A DNA stretch of 64,000 nucleotides, from positions 62,001 to 126,000 of the forward strand of contig JAULSN010000014.1 in NCBI GenBank assembly GCA_033439765.1, written 5' to 3'. This document shows positions 10,209-20,089 of the stretch, in pieces; positions within the stretch are counted from its first letter, which is position 1, and each line of letters opens with the position of its first letter. The position numbers and the translations under genes are program-made. A model generated the notes under the pieces. It ran no database searches. It had not been told where the DNA came from and saw only the letters and a program-made list of their open reading frames with translations. Source of the DNA: Lasiosphaeria ovina (lineage: Eukaryota > Ascomycota > Sordariomycetes > Sordariales > Lasiosphaeriaceae).

Positions 10209-10279
10209 ACTCATATGCCTTTGTGATGGATTATCCGCACGTTAATCCGCACGTTAATCCATCACAAAGGCATATGAGT
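10209..10279. repeat. Inverted repeat with 25 bp arms and 21 bp loop
   Basis: The left arm 10209-10233 (ACTCATATGCCTTTGTGATG…) is the exact reverse complement of 10255-10279. The loop holds two copies of TCCGCACGTTAA. It could form a cruciform or an RNA hairpin. No gene is supported in 9880-10980; a (GGACTC)n hexanucleotide run lies at 10705-10737. Confidence 0.9.
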
Positions 10280-10981
10280 CAACGAGCTCCATCATGATGC
10301 CCGAGGTGCTCGATGGCTTCTGCAGCCATTTCAATGGGACCATGCCTTTGACTTTTGACTTTTGACTCTACATGCACGCTGCCAGCGAGGGGAGGGAAGG
10401 GAAAAACAACAGACCGAGACATTCTGATATCCTGCGTCAAGGAACAGGAACGAACTGAAGCAGGAAGTGCTCGACCTCGGGACGACCGAGATATCCTGAG
10501 CCACAGCAACTGCGATTCGGCCCCGACACAAACATACATGGCGCCATGTCGGCGAGCAGGAGGGGGAGGGTGTCGGGCAGCATGGCTGGGTTGCCGACGC
10601 TGCAGCCTTCACCCCCTGACCGCGTCACGAGAGCCCAGTAGCAAGGCAGAGCGACGCCGCTTCCATACCGAGCCAGAGTGCACTGTCGAGAGGCCAGCCT
10701 CTCGACTCGGACTCGGACTCGGACTCGGACTCGGACTGGCTCTTGCCAGACATGAATATGCGACTCGCTTGGCAGGAGTGAGCAGTCGTTGCTCCCTTTT
10801 GCAGCCTACCTACCCTCAGGCAGACCACAACCTTTTGCCCTCAGACCAGCACAAATATACCCTCCTCATATTTGACTTGTTTGAGTTATTCTCCAGCACT
10901 GAACCAGCGCACCCTCATCACCCCTAATTAGCGCCCTCACAACCATCACACACAAAATCATACACACATTCACACGCGGCC

Positions 10982-13090
10982 ATGGACGCCGCCGTCACCC
11001 GCGCCATGCATGGAAAAGGGCCTCGTCGCCGCCGCGCCGGCCCTGACCTACTCCTGCTGCGCAGCGTGATGCGCACCGTGGACGTCGGCGCCTTCGGCAG
11101 CGAGGCCGTGTCGTGTCGTGTGGCTGTTCGTGCAGGAGGGCACGGGCAGCGTCAGCGTCAGCATCAGCACGCTGACCGTGGCCATGCCATGTGCGGCGGG
11201 CCACTTGGACGCGGTGCGGTGCGGTGCGGTGCGGTGCGCGCCATGAGCGAGCACCTGGGCGCGTACCTGCCCGAGCTCGAGCTCGAGCTCGACGACGTAC
11301 GTGTTCGTGCGCCCCGCCCCTCCCCTCGCGAGTATCCCATCCTTTGGATATAACATGCACCAAGCAACACCATCTCACCACATAACACCATACAGCAACA
11401 CACACACACACACACACATTAAAAAATGGACGTGACATCCTTCATGTACACGCACATCCACCCCGTACTACGGCTAAACCGCGACCTGGAGCGGTTCGGC
11501 GTGTTTGTGGCACTGACGGACGCGACCGGCCTTCGAATGATGCAGCGCCGCTACCAAGAGCAGCCAGCGGCGGAGGGCCACACACACACACACACACACA
11601 TTTAAAAATGGACGTGACATCCTTCATGTACACGCACATCCACCCCGTGCTGCGGCTAAACCGCGACCTGGAGCGGTTCGGCGTGTTTGTGGCACTGACG
11701 GACGCGACCGGCCTTCGAATGATGCAGCGCCGCTACCAAGAGCAGCCAGCGGCGGAGGGCCACCAGATGGTGGTGATGCCACTGCCCGACGTCGACTTCC
11801 CGGCGCGCGTGGCGCTGTTCTACCGCAACCTGCCGACCCTGCTGGAGCCCTTGCGAGTCGTTGTCCTCCGCGCCGACGACGTGGATATCATCTTTGCCGA
11901 CATCGAGGCAGCCCTATTCGCCCTGCACCGCCGCCGCGACCTGGAGCGGTTCGGCGTGTTTGTGGCACTGACGGACGCGACCGGCCTTCGAATGATGCAG
12001 CGCCGCTACCAAGAGCAGCCAGCGGCGGAGGGCCACCAGATGGTGGTGATGCCACTGCCCGACGTCGACTTCCCGGCGCGCGTGGCGCTGTTCTGCCGCA
12101 ACCTGCCGACCCTGCTGGAGCCCTTGCGAGTCGTTGTCCTCCGCGCCGACGACGTGGATATCATCTTTGCCGACATCGAGGCAGCCCTATTCGCCCTGTA
12201 CCGCCGCCGCCCCGTCTTCATGGTCGGCTACTGGGCCCGCCGCCGACGCCAAGGGCCAGCTCAACCTCGAGGCCGGCAACATCAGCGTCTGGGTCCCGCG
12301 GCGACACGTTTTTTCGTGCTCGATATCGACTACGCCGCGGTGCGGTGCGCGCCATGAGCGAGCACCTGGGCGCGTACCTGCCCGAGCTCGACGACGTACG
12401 TGTTCGTGCGCCCCTCCCCTCGCCCGCCGACGCCAAGGGCCAGCTCAACCTCGAGGCCGGCAACATCAGCGTCTGGGTCCCGCGGCGACACGTTTTTCGT
12501 GCTCGATATCGACTACGCCGCGCCGCGCCTGCGCGCCCGCGACATCTCAAAGGCCGTCGACGACTTCGTTATGCTATCTGCCCTGCCCAGCCCCGTCCAG
12601 GTCATCACTCCGGTCACGACATCTCAAAGGCCGTCGACGACTTCGTTATGCTATCTGCCCTGCCCAGCCCAGCCCCGTCCAGGTGATCACTCGGGTCATT
12701 GCGCGCGTCCCGAGGCGCATCGGTCCTGTCCTGTCGCTGTGGGCAGCGAGTTCACTATCCGTGCCGACGAGGTATGTTGCGTCTTTCCGTCCGCTGTTTA
12801 ACTAATTAGCTGCCAGCGACTAACGCGTGTGTTGGCAATCAGGTCAGCGACGTCGGCTTCATGGACTCGTTTTGCGTCGACTCTGTCGTCGACTCTGTCG
12901 TCGACTCTGTAAGCAGCCGTCGCACTCACTACAACTATACTACCACCTTTCTCTACAACAACAGACGGAGCTGACAGCTGTGTGACTAACCGCAGAAGCC
13001 TCTCCAGCTCGACAAGGACGTGGCGACCAAGACGTTCAAGTTCCGCGCCCCGCCCCGCCCAGCGAGCGGGCGAAGAGGTAATAATCCTCT
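10982..13090 (+). pseudogene. Multi-exon gene scrambled by internal duplications, family unknown
   Basis: Coding-like blocks with introns: a first block from ATG 10982 ending at a GTACGT donor (~11296) and containing MSEHLGAYLPEL; a main block from ATG 11608 (MDVTSFMYTHIHPVLRLNRD); and downstream exons with clear introns at 12771-12842 (GTATGT…GACTAAC…CAATCAG) and 12910-12995 (GTAAGC…TGACTAAC…CGCAG). The main block contains a 273 bp (91-codon) in-frame tandem duplication (unit start RDLERFGVFVALTDATGLRM). The 5' block is repeated out of order at 12341-12425, a KGQLNLEAGNISVWVP segment occurs twice, and an ISKAVDDFVMLSALP segment twice. Frames shift between copies, so the present locus probably makes no full-length product, though the intact splice sites suggest recent activity. 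I do not recognise the protein. Confidence 0.5.
11400..11764. repeat. ~182 bp tandem duplication including an ATG and (CA)n leader
   Basis: A (CA)n run followed by ATG GACGTGACATCC occurs at 11398-11440 and again at 11582-11622, with the first ~50 codons following in both. The first copy is truncated at the second (CA)n run. Confidence 0.85.
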
Positions 13091-13384
13091 ACTTTGGTCA
13101 CACCATGACGACGCGGACCGTGTCGGCAAGGGTTGCCGTGAGAATTGTGTTGGGGGAGAGAGAAAGTGGAAGGGGGTCGATTGGCTGTGGTGTTCTCGGA
13201 GGTGACCGTCGCTATATATTATATGTAGCATAGCATTAATACAAAACCTTCCTCGTATTCAGCCCCACAACGCCCAGTGGCAGCTGCCCGTCTCTCTTTG
13301 AATGGGCATGTCGACAGCAGCCCCAATCTCGCCGGAATTGTGAAAGGGGATAGACTGACGCCGGGGCAAGGAGGCGAGAGTCAC

Positions 13385-13587
13385 CACCAGCAAACCGCCC
13401 GCCTTCCGAGCGCAGCGAGCAGCCCGCCGCAGGCGCCCCCGGAGGGCCGCCGGAGGCAAAGGAGGGCAGGAGAGAAGAACAAAAAGGCTGTTTGGTGCTG
13501 TTTTCCTTCGCGTTGCCTCCGGCGGCCCTCCGGGGGCGCCTGCCGCGGGCTGCTCGCTGCGCTCGGAAGGCGGGCGGTTTGCTGGTG
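13385..13587. mobile_element. MITE-like unit: two GC elements in inverted orientation
   Basis: The left arm (13385-13459) and right arm (13513-13587) are ~75 bp inverted repeats with about one mismatch, around a 53 bp spacer. The arms contain GAGCGCAGCGAGCAGCCCGC and CGGAGGGCCGCCGGAGGC, the same core found at nine other places in the window. There is no coding capacity. A miniature inverted-repeat element or a back-to-back pair of insertions would both give this structure; I cannot see a convincing target-site duplication. Confidence 0.6.
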
Positions 13588-13599
13588 GGTTCCCGAGCT

Positions 13600-14450
13600 T
13601 TTGCTCCATAGCTGGAGAAGAATTGTTGGTGCTTTACCACGATGGTGGTGTTGATCCCGAGTCAAAGCCTCTTGGCTATTGTGTCGGGGAGAGTCAGCAC
13701 ATTCACGGACATGGAGAGATATCATTTTGCCTAGAACTGGCATCACATGGACAACTACTTTGCCTACTGACACTGGCCACCGCCTCCTCGATATGAGTCG
13801 GTTCCACGCGTGCATGTCCTTCGGCCCGAGGCTCTACCCGAGCCCGGCGTCTCCGTATCTTGATCCACACGGCCGACTTCCCAAGTCCCGGTGTGCGCCA
13901 GCCTTCCCCACTCGTCTCCAAGGCCACACACGGGAAGCCATTACTGATCACACACACACACGGCAGGCCACAGCTCACACCGTAGGCCATGCATGGCATA
14001 TCGGCGGGCGAGACATGTGCCCTACCAGTCGAGCGGGTCTGGAGGGACAAGAGAGTCTTTCGGTAGTGTATTCTCAGGGGGGGAGGGGATAAGAAGAAAG
14101 AAAGATATACAGAAGAGGGAGAGAGATTCATACAGCCTTGGTCCGAAACCCTCCAGGCCCGGCCACGCACGCAACCCAGGAGTGCGCCGCCGGGACTTGG
14201 ACGACATTGTAGACGTCAAGGGCGTGCCGTTCTCGTTCTACGCGCCGGAGCCGAGGGGCCGGGACCGGGACCTGCTGGCAGTGTCGCTGTCGCTGTCGCT
14301 GTCGCCGTCGCTGTCGCCCCCTGGACCATGGTTCCACCTGCCTGCCTGTGGGACCGACGACGTGAACGGGTCGCGGATGCGAAGAGGCGCTGTGGTGCCG
14401 CGACTACCCCCGTGGAACTCTAGACCCCTAAAGTCCACTTGTACGTGGCA
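13600..14450. other. No confident gene; coding-like traces
   Basis: Several overlapping frames of 60-150 codons exist. One plus frame near 14180-14290 reads RRRDLDDIVDVKGVPFSFYA, which looks like a former exon, but flanking stops and a (GTCGCT)n run at 14283-14320 prevent a model. No motif was recognised. Confidence 0.4.
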
Positions 14451-14479
14451 AAGCTAACCTGACCATCTCTGGGGCCGTT

Positions 14480-15600
14480 TCTGGAGCTGGAGGTGACCAA
14501 GTTCTTTAGATACTCTACCTGGAAAGAGGGCAACTGTCGAGTACAAAGGTGCCTTCAAGCTCTCCATGACTTCAAGGGCTTCCTCCCGCTGTTGCTCCCT
14601 GGAGGCCAGCACAATGCAATGTCGTCCGTCCACGCAGAAGAAGAGCATGACCCCGTTACGGGTGAATGCACAGGGTTGGTTCATGAGGGACGGGACGGGA
14701 CGGGACCCGAGTATGGCCGAGGGCTGTGAGGGCGCTTGACGGGGCCAGGGCCCTCTGCCACAGTAGTGGTCATCTCCTGAGGCCGTACAGGGCTTTGTGC
14801 CCGGGTGGCATGCGCATGTAAACCCTCCTCATCCAGGGTGGCGCGGCGCGGCGTTCACAGAGGCGTTGACGGCGTCATACTGCAACAACTCAAGGTCGAA
14901 GCGTGCAGCTGTCGCCATAATCGTGCGGAATGGTCGGCCGGCCAGTGTTGCAGCGTGATAATTGCTCTCTGTGGGGTTCGCCGGCTGTTGATCTCCCCCT
15001 GACAACAAGCCGGGCCGGGCCGGGCCTTGCATTTGACGAGCCTTCCATGTTTATCGAAACTTGTAGACGCGACTCGGTTGTCATGTTCCGAAAGCTTTGT
15101 CATGTCCCTGACGTCCCCGTCCCCCGGGTCTTCGTGGTTTGCTACCACATGCTCAGTCTCAGTCTCAGGTTCCGTTACCGTTGCCAAGAGGCTCTCGAGG
15201 TGCCTCGTCAGGGCTTCAAGGTCCATTTCCCTGACCCCTTCTTCTAGGGTTTCCAGCCTACCGTCAGATATGGTGTCCTCATCAAACATCACATCCCTTG
15301 CGACCATGACTGCATTTCTTGAACGGCACCCACACCTTGTACATGTTGTTGGCTGCATAGCCGATGAGGTAACCTATCCACGCCTTGGGCTCAGACCGCT
15401 TCAGGCGTTGCGTTTTGTTTTGCGCCCTGTCGGTCATTGCGTATGCCCTGCACCCAAAGACGCCGAGGTGGCCTGCATGCGGGAGTGTGTGAAGCCGTTG
15501 GAGAAGGAATGAAACACGTGGTAGGGCGTCTTCCAGCCATGCTGGACCTTGGGCTGCCTGTTGAGTAGAGTAGGTAAACCGCCGTCCTCGTCCTGCAGAC
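14480..15600 (-). mobile_element. Ty1/copia retrotransposon remnant (integrase end to reverse transcriptase)
   Basis: Minus-strand frames carry, in copia order: LPTLLNRQPKVQHGWKTPYH (integrase core end), HLGVFGCRAYAMTDR and AWIGYLIGY (integrase C-terminal module), RDVMFDEDTI, then FRTIMATAARFDLELLQYDA followed by VNA (RT N-terminal), and CAFTRNGVMLFF near 14640, where the family has FFYVDD (here FFCVDG). These matches are spread over three frames. About 25 residues are missing between the RT N-terminus and the YVDD position, and no LTRs, gag, protease or RNase H are recognisable. It is an inactive internal fragment. Confidence 0.8.
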
Positions 15601-16080
15601 CTCCCTCCTGCGCCGGCTGCTCGCTCTTGCTCTTGCTCCGTGACAGGCTCGGCTTGCGGCTCCCTCCCCGGCTCCCTAGGGTCTTGGTGTAGCAGTCGCC
15701 ATGTTGCACACACACCAGTTGGTCCACCCGACCTCCCGTATAGCCGCCTCAGAGTCGTCATACCAGGTGACGGCATGTTGTGCCTCGGGGACCTTCCGGG
15801 CCATTGCAGCCTGCAAGGCTTCCTGCCAGTTGTCGATCCATGCCTTCTTGCCTTCCAGGACTTGGCCGGCCAGGGGCAGAGACAGACGGGCAAACTTGGA
15901 GCATCACCACTCTGTTATCGAGAGCTATCCTTGTGTGGACCTCGCCGCGTGCCACCCAGACTTTTCCGTGCTATAGCGCGTGCGTGCGTGCAGGTTGTTG
16001 TCGTTGGACCACTCTGCCACAGTGAAGAGGTCTAGCTCATTGCCCGCTATGGAGCACGTCCCGTAGATGGGAATGCCAAG

Positions 16081-16230
16081 AGAGAGAAAGGAGAAGTAGA
16101 GACTGGGGACGGCAAAAAGAGAAGATGCTTGACAAGAGTGGGATTCGAACCCAAGAGAGAGAAAGGAGAAGTAGAGACTGGGGACGGCAAAAAGAGAAGA
16201 TGCTTGACAAGAGTGGGATTCGAACCCACG
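16081..16230. repeat. 75 bp tandem duplication that copies the 3' end of a tRNA gene
   Basis: The block AGAGAGAAAGGAGAAGTAGA… ends in GACAAGAGTGGGATTCGAAC. It occurs at ~16079-16153 and ~16154-16228 (offset exactly 75). The first copy therefore carries an orphan 23 nt T-arm/acceptor piece of the neighbouring tRNA-Leu. Confidence 0.9.
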
Positions 16231-16316
16231 CCCTTTCAGACCACGCAGATGCCATATCGTGGATTAAGGATTGGAACTCCTTAACGTGGCGCCTTAGACC
16301 GCTCGGCCATCTTGCC
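16206..16316 (-). tRNA. tRNA-Leu(AAG) with intron
   Basis: Read on the minus strand: acceptor GGCAAGA pairs with TCTTGTC; D arm GGCCGAGCGGTCTAAGGC; anticodon stem CCACG/CGTGG with loop TTAAGG giving anticodon AAG (decodes CTT, and CTC by wobble); a ~32 nt intron after position 37 whose CCTTAA can pair with the anticodon, as in other fungal tRNA introns; short variable arm; T arm GTGGG-TTCGAAT-CCCAC. The B-box GGTTCGAATCC and A-box are intact. No CCA is encoded, as expected for a nuclear gene. Length 111 bp including intron. Confidence 0.95.
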
Positions 16317-16544
16317 TGTTGTTTGATGGAGGTCTGGTGTGGAAATGCGCGATTTGAAGGGAGACGCGGTGGAACAAGAGACGCTTTTCTCCAAGTGCAA
16401 GCGAACTCAAGTTGTGTGTGGGTAGGGCAGCGTGCTTCGAGCATCACCACTCTCTTGGAGCATCACCACTGTTGTACACATGACTCTCTTGTTCGAGCAG
16501 CGTCCCACACGGCGAGACACTTTCAGGGGCAGAGACAGACATGC

Positions 16545-16735
16545 AAACTTGGTCTCTCATCATAGTGTCCAAACTTGTTCTCTCATCATGTCCAAACTTG
16601 TTCTCTCATCATGTCCAAACTTGTTCTCTCATCATAGTGTCCAAACCTGTTCTCTCATCATGTCCAAACTTGTTCTCTCATCATAGTGTCCAAACTTGTT
16701 CTCTCATCATAGTGTCCAAACTTGTTCTCCTTGCA
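16545..16735. repeat. Minisatellite, 21-26 bp unit (TGTCCAAACTTGTTCTCTCA)
   Basis: Eight copies of TCCAAACTTGTTCTCTCATC, alternately with or without ATAGTG, form a short array. Flanking sequence to 16800 is C-rich and has no gene. Confidence 0.9.
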
Positions 16736-16800
16736 CCATCATCACTTTGTGCACACCACTCTCTCACTCGAGCATCATCACTATTACCCCCCCCCCCCAC

Positions 16801-17850
16801 TCACGGCCAGCCCTGCAAGTCACGCACCCACGCCCACCGCCCGCTGTCGTCGGCCGCCGCCCGCCCCCGACCCTGCCACTCCATCTTCCTCCACTTGGGC
16901 CCCTCGAGCTTGGCCGCCACCCACGTCCCGTGCTCGCGCCCCGCGAACACGGGCCGGTCGGGCTCGCCGCCGCCGCGCCCGCGCAGGATCAGCACCCCCG
17001 CCTCGTCCTCGGCCTCGCCGCCCGGCATGGCCCGCGCCGTGCACGGCCCGCTCAGCGGCGGCGGCCGCGGCACGTAGCACCCGCACCCGCCGCACGTCAC
17101 GTAGCCCGCCCGCGCGTGCACGCGCCGGCACAGGCACACCCACACCGGCCCCATCCGCGCGGCGCCCCCCCGCCCGCGCCCCCTGTCCGCCTGCAGCTCC
17201 ACCACGTCGCCCGGCCCGTAGAAGCCCGCCCGCACCCCGCACCCTATGCAGAACCGCCGCATCCCCCACGTCGCCGCCATGCGCAGAGACGTCGGCCCCC
17301 CCGCCGGCCCCCGCCGCGCCGCCGCCGCCTCCAGAGCCCCCGGCCGCTTGGACGTCGGCGGCAGCGGCGCCCCCGGGTCGGCGTGCGCCGGCCGCTCCGC
17401 CGGCGCTGCCACGCGGTGCAGCACCTGCTCAAAGTGCTGCGGGCCCTTGATGGTCCAGCAGTGGTGGCACGCAAAGTGCAGCGGCTTCTTGTCCCACCAG
17501 TACACGTCCGGGTCCCGGTCCGGGCCCGGGTCCGCGTCCGCGTCCGGGTCCGGGTCGTCCGGGTCCGGGTCCGGGTCCTTGTTTCTCCTGTCCTTCTTCT
17601 TCCGCCTCTCCCGCCACGCAGCGAGGTGCTCCTCGTGCATCGCGGGCCGGTACCGCCGGTACTGCCGCTCGGCCTGCGTGAGCCCCGCCGACCGCCACGC
17701 CGCCGGCGCCCAGAACGGGTCCACGTGCCGCTTGGTCCACCGGCTGGCCGCCGCCAGGTTGTGCAGGTCCAGGTACCCGAGGAAGAAGCCGACGCGCCGG
17801 AGTATGTCGAGCGGGAGCGCCGTGAGCGGGAAGAAGGGCGGTGGTGGTAG
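16801..17850 (-). CDS. F-box protein with Cys-rich (zinc-binding-like) C-terminus, 5' end uncertain
   Basis: The minus-strand frame ends at a TGA at 16801. It begins with an F-box: LTALPLDILRRVGFFLGYLD…LHNLAAASRW, fitting LP.(D/E)IL..V..FL…L..L…S. After a basic/acidic linker with DPDPDP repeats come four Cys clusters: HFACHHCW, RFCIGCGVRAGFYG, VWVCLCRRVH and YVTCGGCGCYVP, suggesting zinc binding. F-box proteins link substrates to Skp1-cullin E3 ligases; the Cys-rich part would be the substrate-binding region. No ATG is visible in this frame: upstream it runs through a (TGG)n tract encoding poly-Pro into the neighbouring YQPGLEEY repeats, so the N-terminus is probably in another frame or exon. 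Confidence 0.65.
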   Translation of the reverse strand, partial: LPPPPFFPLTALPLDILRRVGFFLGYLDLHNLAAASRWTKRHVDPFWAPAAWRSAGLTQAERQYRRYRPAMHEEHLAAWRERRKKKDRRNKDPDPDPDDPDPDADADPGPDRDPDVYWWDKKPLHFACHHCWTIKGPQHFEQVLHRVAAPAERPAHADPGAPLPPTSKRPGALEAAAARRGPAGGPTSLRMAATWGMRRFCIGCGVRAGFYGPGDVVELQADRGRGRGGAARMGPVWVCLCRRVHARAGYVTCGGCGCYVPRPPPLSGPCTARAMPGGEAEDEAGVLILRGRGGGEPDRPVFAGREHGTWVAAKLEGPKWRKMEWQGRGRAAADDSGRWAWVRDLQGWP

Positions 17851-18065
17851 TGGTGGTGGTGGTAATGGTGGTGGTGGTGGTGGTGGTAATGGTAATGGTG
17901 GTGGTAATGGTGGTGGTGGTAATGGTGGTGGTGGTGGTAATGGTGGTGGTGGTGGTGGTGGTGGTGGCTGATGCTGGTAATACTCCTCAAACCCTGGCGG
18001 TAATGGTGGTGGTGGTGGTGGTCGTAATGGTGGTGGTGGTGGTGGTGGTGGCTGATGCTGGTACT
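17842..18065. repeat. (TGG)n-rich tract
   Basis: About 220 bp of TGG/TAA-type trinucleotides with two short unique islands (CTGATGCTGGTA…). On the minus strand it reads poly-Pro in the F-box frame and poly-His in another. Confidence 0.9.
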
Positions 18066-18769
18066 CTAACCTGGCTGGTAATACTCCTCTAACCCTGGCT
18101 GGTAATACTCCTCAAGGCATGGCTGGTAGTACTCCCCGAGGCCTGGCTGGTAATACTCCTCGGGGCGTAGCCAGTCGTACTCCTCTAACCCTGGCTGGTA
18201 GTACTCCTCGGGGCGTGGCTGACAATCCTCCTCCTCCTCCTCCTCCTCCTCCTCCTCCTCCTCCTCCTCCTCAGGCCTCCAATCCCACTCCGCCCGGGGG
18301 TGCTTGCGGGGGCGGCCCCGGGGGCGTTTTGGCTTTGGCTCGCGATGCTTGCGGGGGCGGCCCCAGGGGCGTAGTCCAGGAAGTCCTGGTCCCGGTCCTG
18401 GTCCCGGTCCTGGTCCCGGTCCTGGCTGCGGTCCCGGTTCTGGCTGCGGCGCGTCCGTGGGCGGTGGCGGCGGTCGTCGTGGTGGCCGCCGATACCACTT
18501 TATTCTTCGCCTGACCGACACGCGGCCGCCGGAGCGGAGCGCCGACATGGCCGGCCACGGCGGCTCTTTGGCGTCCATGGGCCCTAGCCGGGCCGACCAC
18601 AGCGCCTGCCGCGGCAAGTCCAGGTCGAGCGTCGACGTCATGGCCGACCACGGCCCCAAGTCTTGTTCGTCGACTTCCGCTTCTCCTGGTCGCCGAAGAA
18701 TCCACCCCTGGGCGCGGAGGGCCGCGAGGGTGGGCGGCGTCTGCACCGTCGCATCTGTGGACACGGTGG

Positions 18770-18818
<49 letters not shown>

Positions 18819-19913
18819 GGGAGACGACGTGGTGGACATGGCTGGCCATGGTTGTTGTGGCAGATCCATCGCTCCTTGATTCAGCGGCGGTTGTTCTGGC
18901 AGATCCGTCCAGGACGTGTACATGGGTGCTGGCGGTTGCTGTGGCAGATCCGTCGCTCCTTGATTCAGCGGCGGCTGTTGTGGCAGATCCATCGCTCCTT
19001 GATTCAGCGGCGGCTGTTGTGGCAGATCCATCGAGGGCGTGGACATGGCTGGCGGCTGTTCTGGCACATCTGTCCAGGACGTGTACATGGGTGCTGGCGG
19101 CTGCTGTGGCAGATCCGTCGCTCCTTGATCGGCTGGCCACGGCGCTTGTAGTTGTCCTGGCAGATGCGTCCAGGACGTGGACATGGGTGCTGGCGGTTGT
19201 TGTTGTGGCAGATCCGTCGCTCCTTGATCCAGCGGCGGTTGTTCTGGCAGATGCGTCCAGGACGTGGACATGGCTAGCGGTTGTTGTAGCAGATACAGAT
19301 CCGTCCAGGACGTGGACGTGGACATGGGTGCTAGCAGTTGCTGTTGTAGCGAGTCCATCTCGAGCGTCGACATCACGGCCGGCCACGGCCCTTGTTCCAG
19401 ATCCATCTCCATCCCGAGCGGCGACATCACGGCCGGCCACGGCGCTTGTTCCAGACCCACCGCCTGCGGGAAGAGGGCGACATGGCCGCCGCCAAGGGCT
19501 TGTCCCTGAGGCACAAAGGGTGACTGGAAAGCCGGGGGAAGTGTCCGAGGCACAGAGCGTGACTGGAAAGCCGGGGCAAGTGTCCGAGGCACAGAGGGTG
19601 ACTGGAAAGCCGGGGCAAGTGTCCGAGGCACAGAGGGTGACGGGAAAGCCGGGGGAAGTGTCCGAGGCACAGAGGGTGACTGGAAAGCCGGGGGAAGTGT
19701 CCGAGGCACAGAGCGTGACTGGAAAGCCGGGGCAAGTGTCCGAGGCACAGAGCGTGACTGGAAAGCCGGGGCAGAGCGTGACTGGAAAGCCGGGGCAACT
19801 GTCCGAGGCACAGAAGGTGACTGGCGAGCCCGGGCAAGTCTCGGAGCCACAGAGGGTGGCTGGCGAGCCGGGGCAAGCGTGCCGGAAGACTCGTGTCGCG
19901 TTGGAAAGGCCAT
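18066..19913 (-). CDS. Gln/Pro-rich repetitive protein with AT-hook-like motifs
   Basis: 615 residues from ATG 19913 (MAFPTRHESSGTLAP); the frame is open to 20555, but that extension runs through a GC element and (GGCAC)n. Order: ~8 copies of a 13-residue unit FQSRSVPRTLAPA (39 bp, 19510-19830); repeats of PAMSTSWTDLP and QPPLNQGATDLPQ (18840-19330); poly-Gln (18774-18815); then two AT-hook-like motifs, WGRPRKH and RGRPRKHPR (about 18300-18370), poly-Glu, and EEYYQPGL repeats ending at a stop at 18066. AT-hooks bind the minor groove of AT-rich DNA. The EEYYQ repeat theme continues in the next frame towards the F-box segment, so the two may be one gene broken by a repeat-length change or joined by an intron. 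Confidence 0.5.
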
Positions 19914-20089
19914 GTTGGAAACCGTTTCAGACAAGAGGGGGAGCAGGAGAAGGTGTTGCAGACGTCGTGTTGGAGAGCATGGAGGGCGGCGGCTTGTATA
20001 CGACGGGAGCCTTGGCGACATTGCGGGGAAGGAGAAGAGCGTCCGAGACACTGTCCCGCACGTTAGCGTGTCGTTGACGCCTCCCTTGC

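Noticed and set aside
13406..13440. GAGCGCAGCGAG in the GC element resembling cloning-vector backbone sequence
   Set aside because: The match is only about a dozen bases. The full element is different, varies between copies and sits inside native repeats, so vector contamination is not supported.
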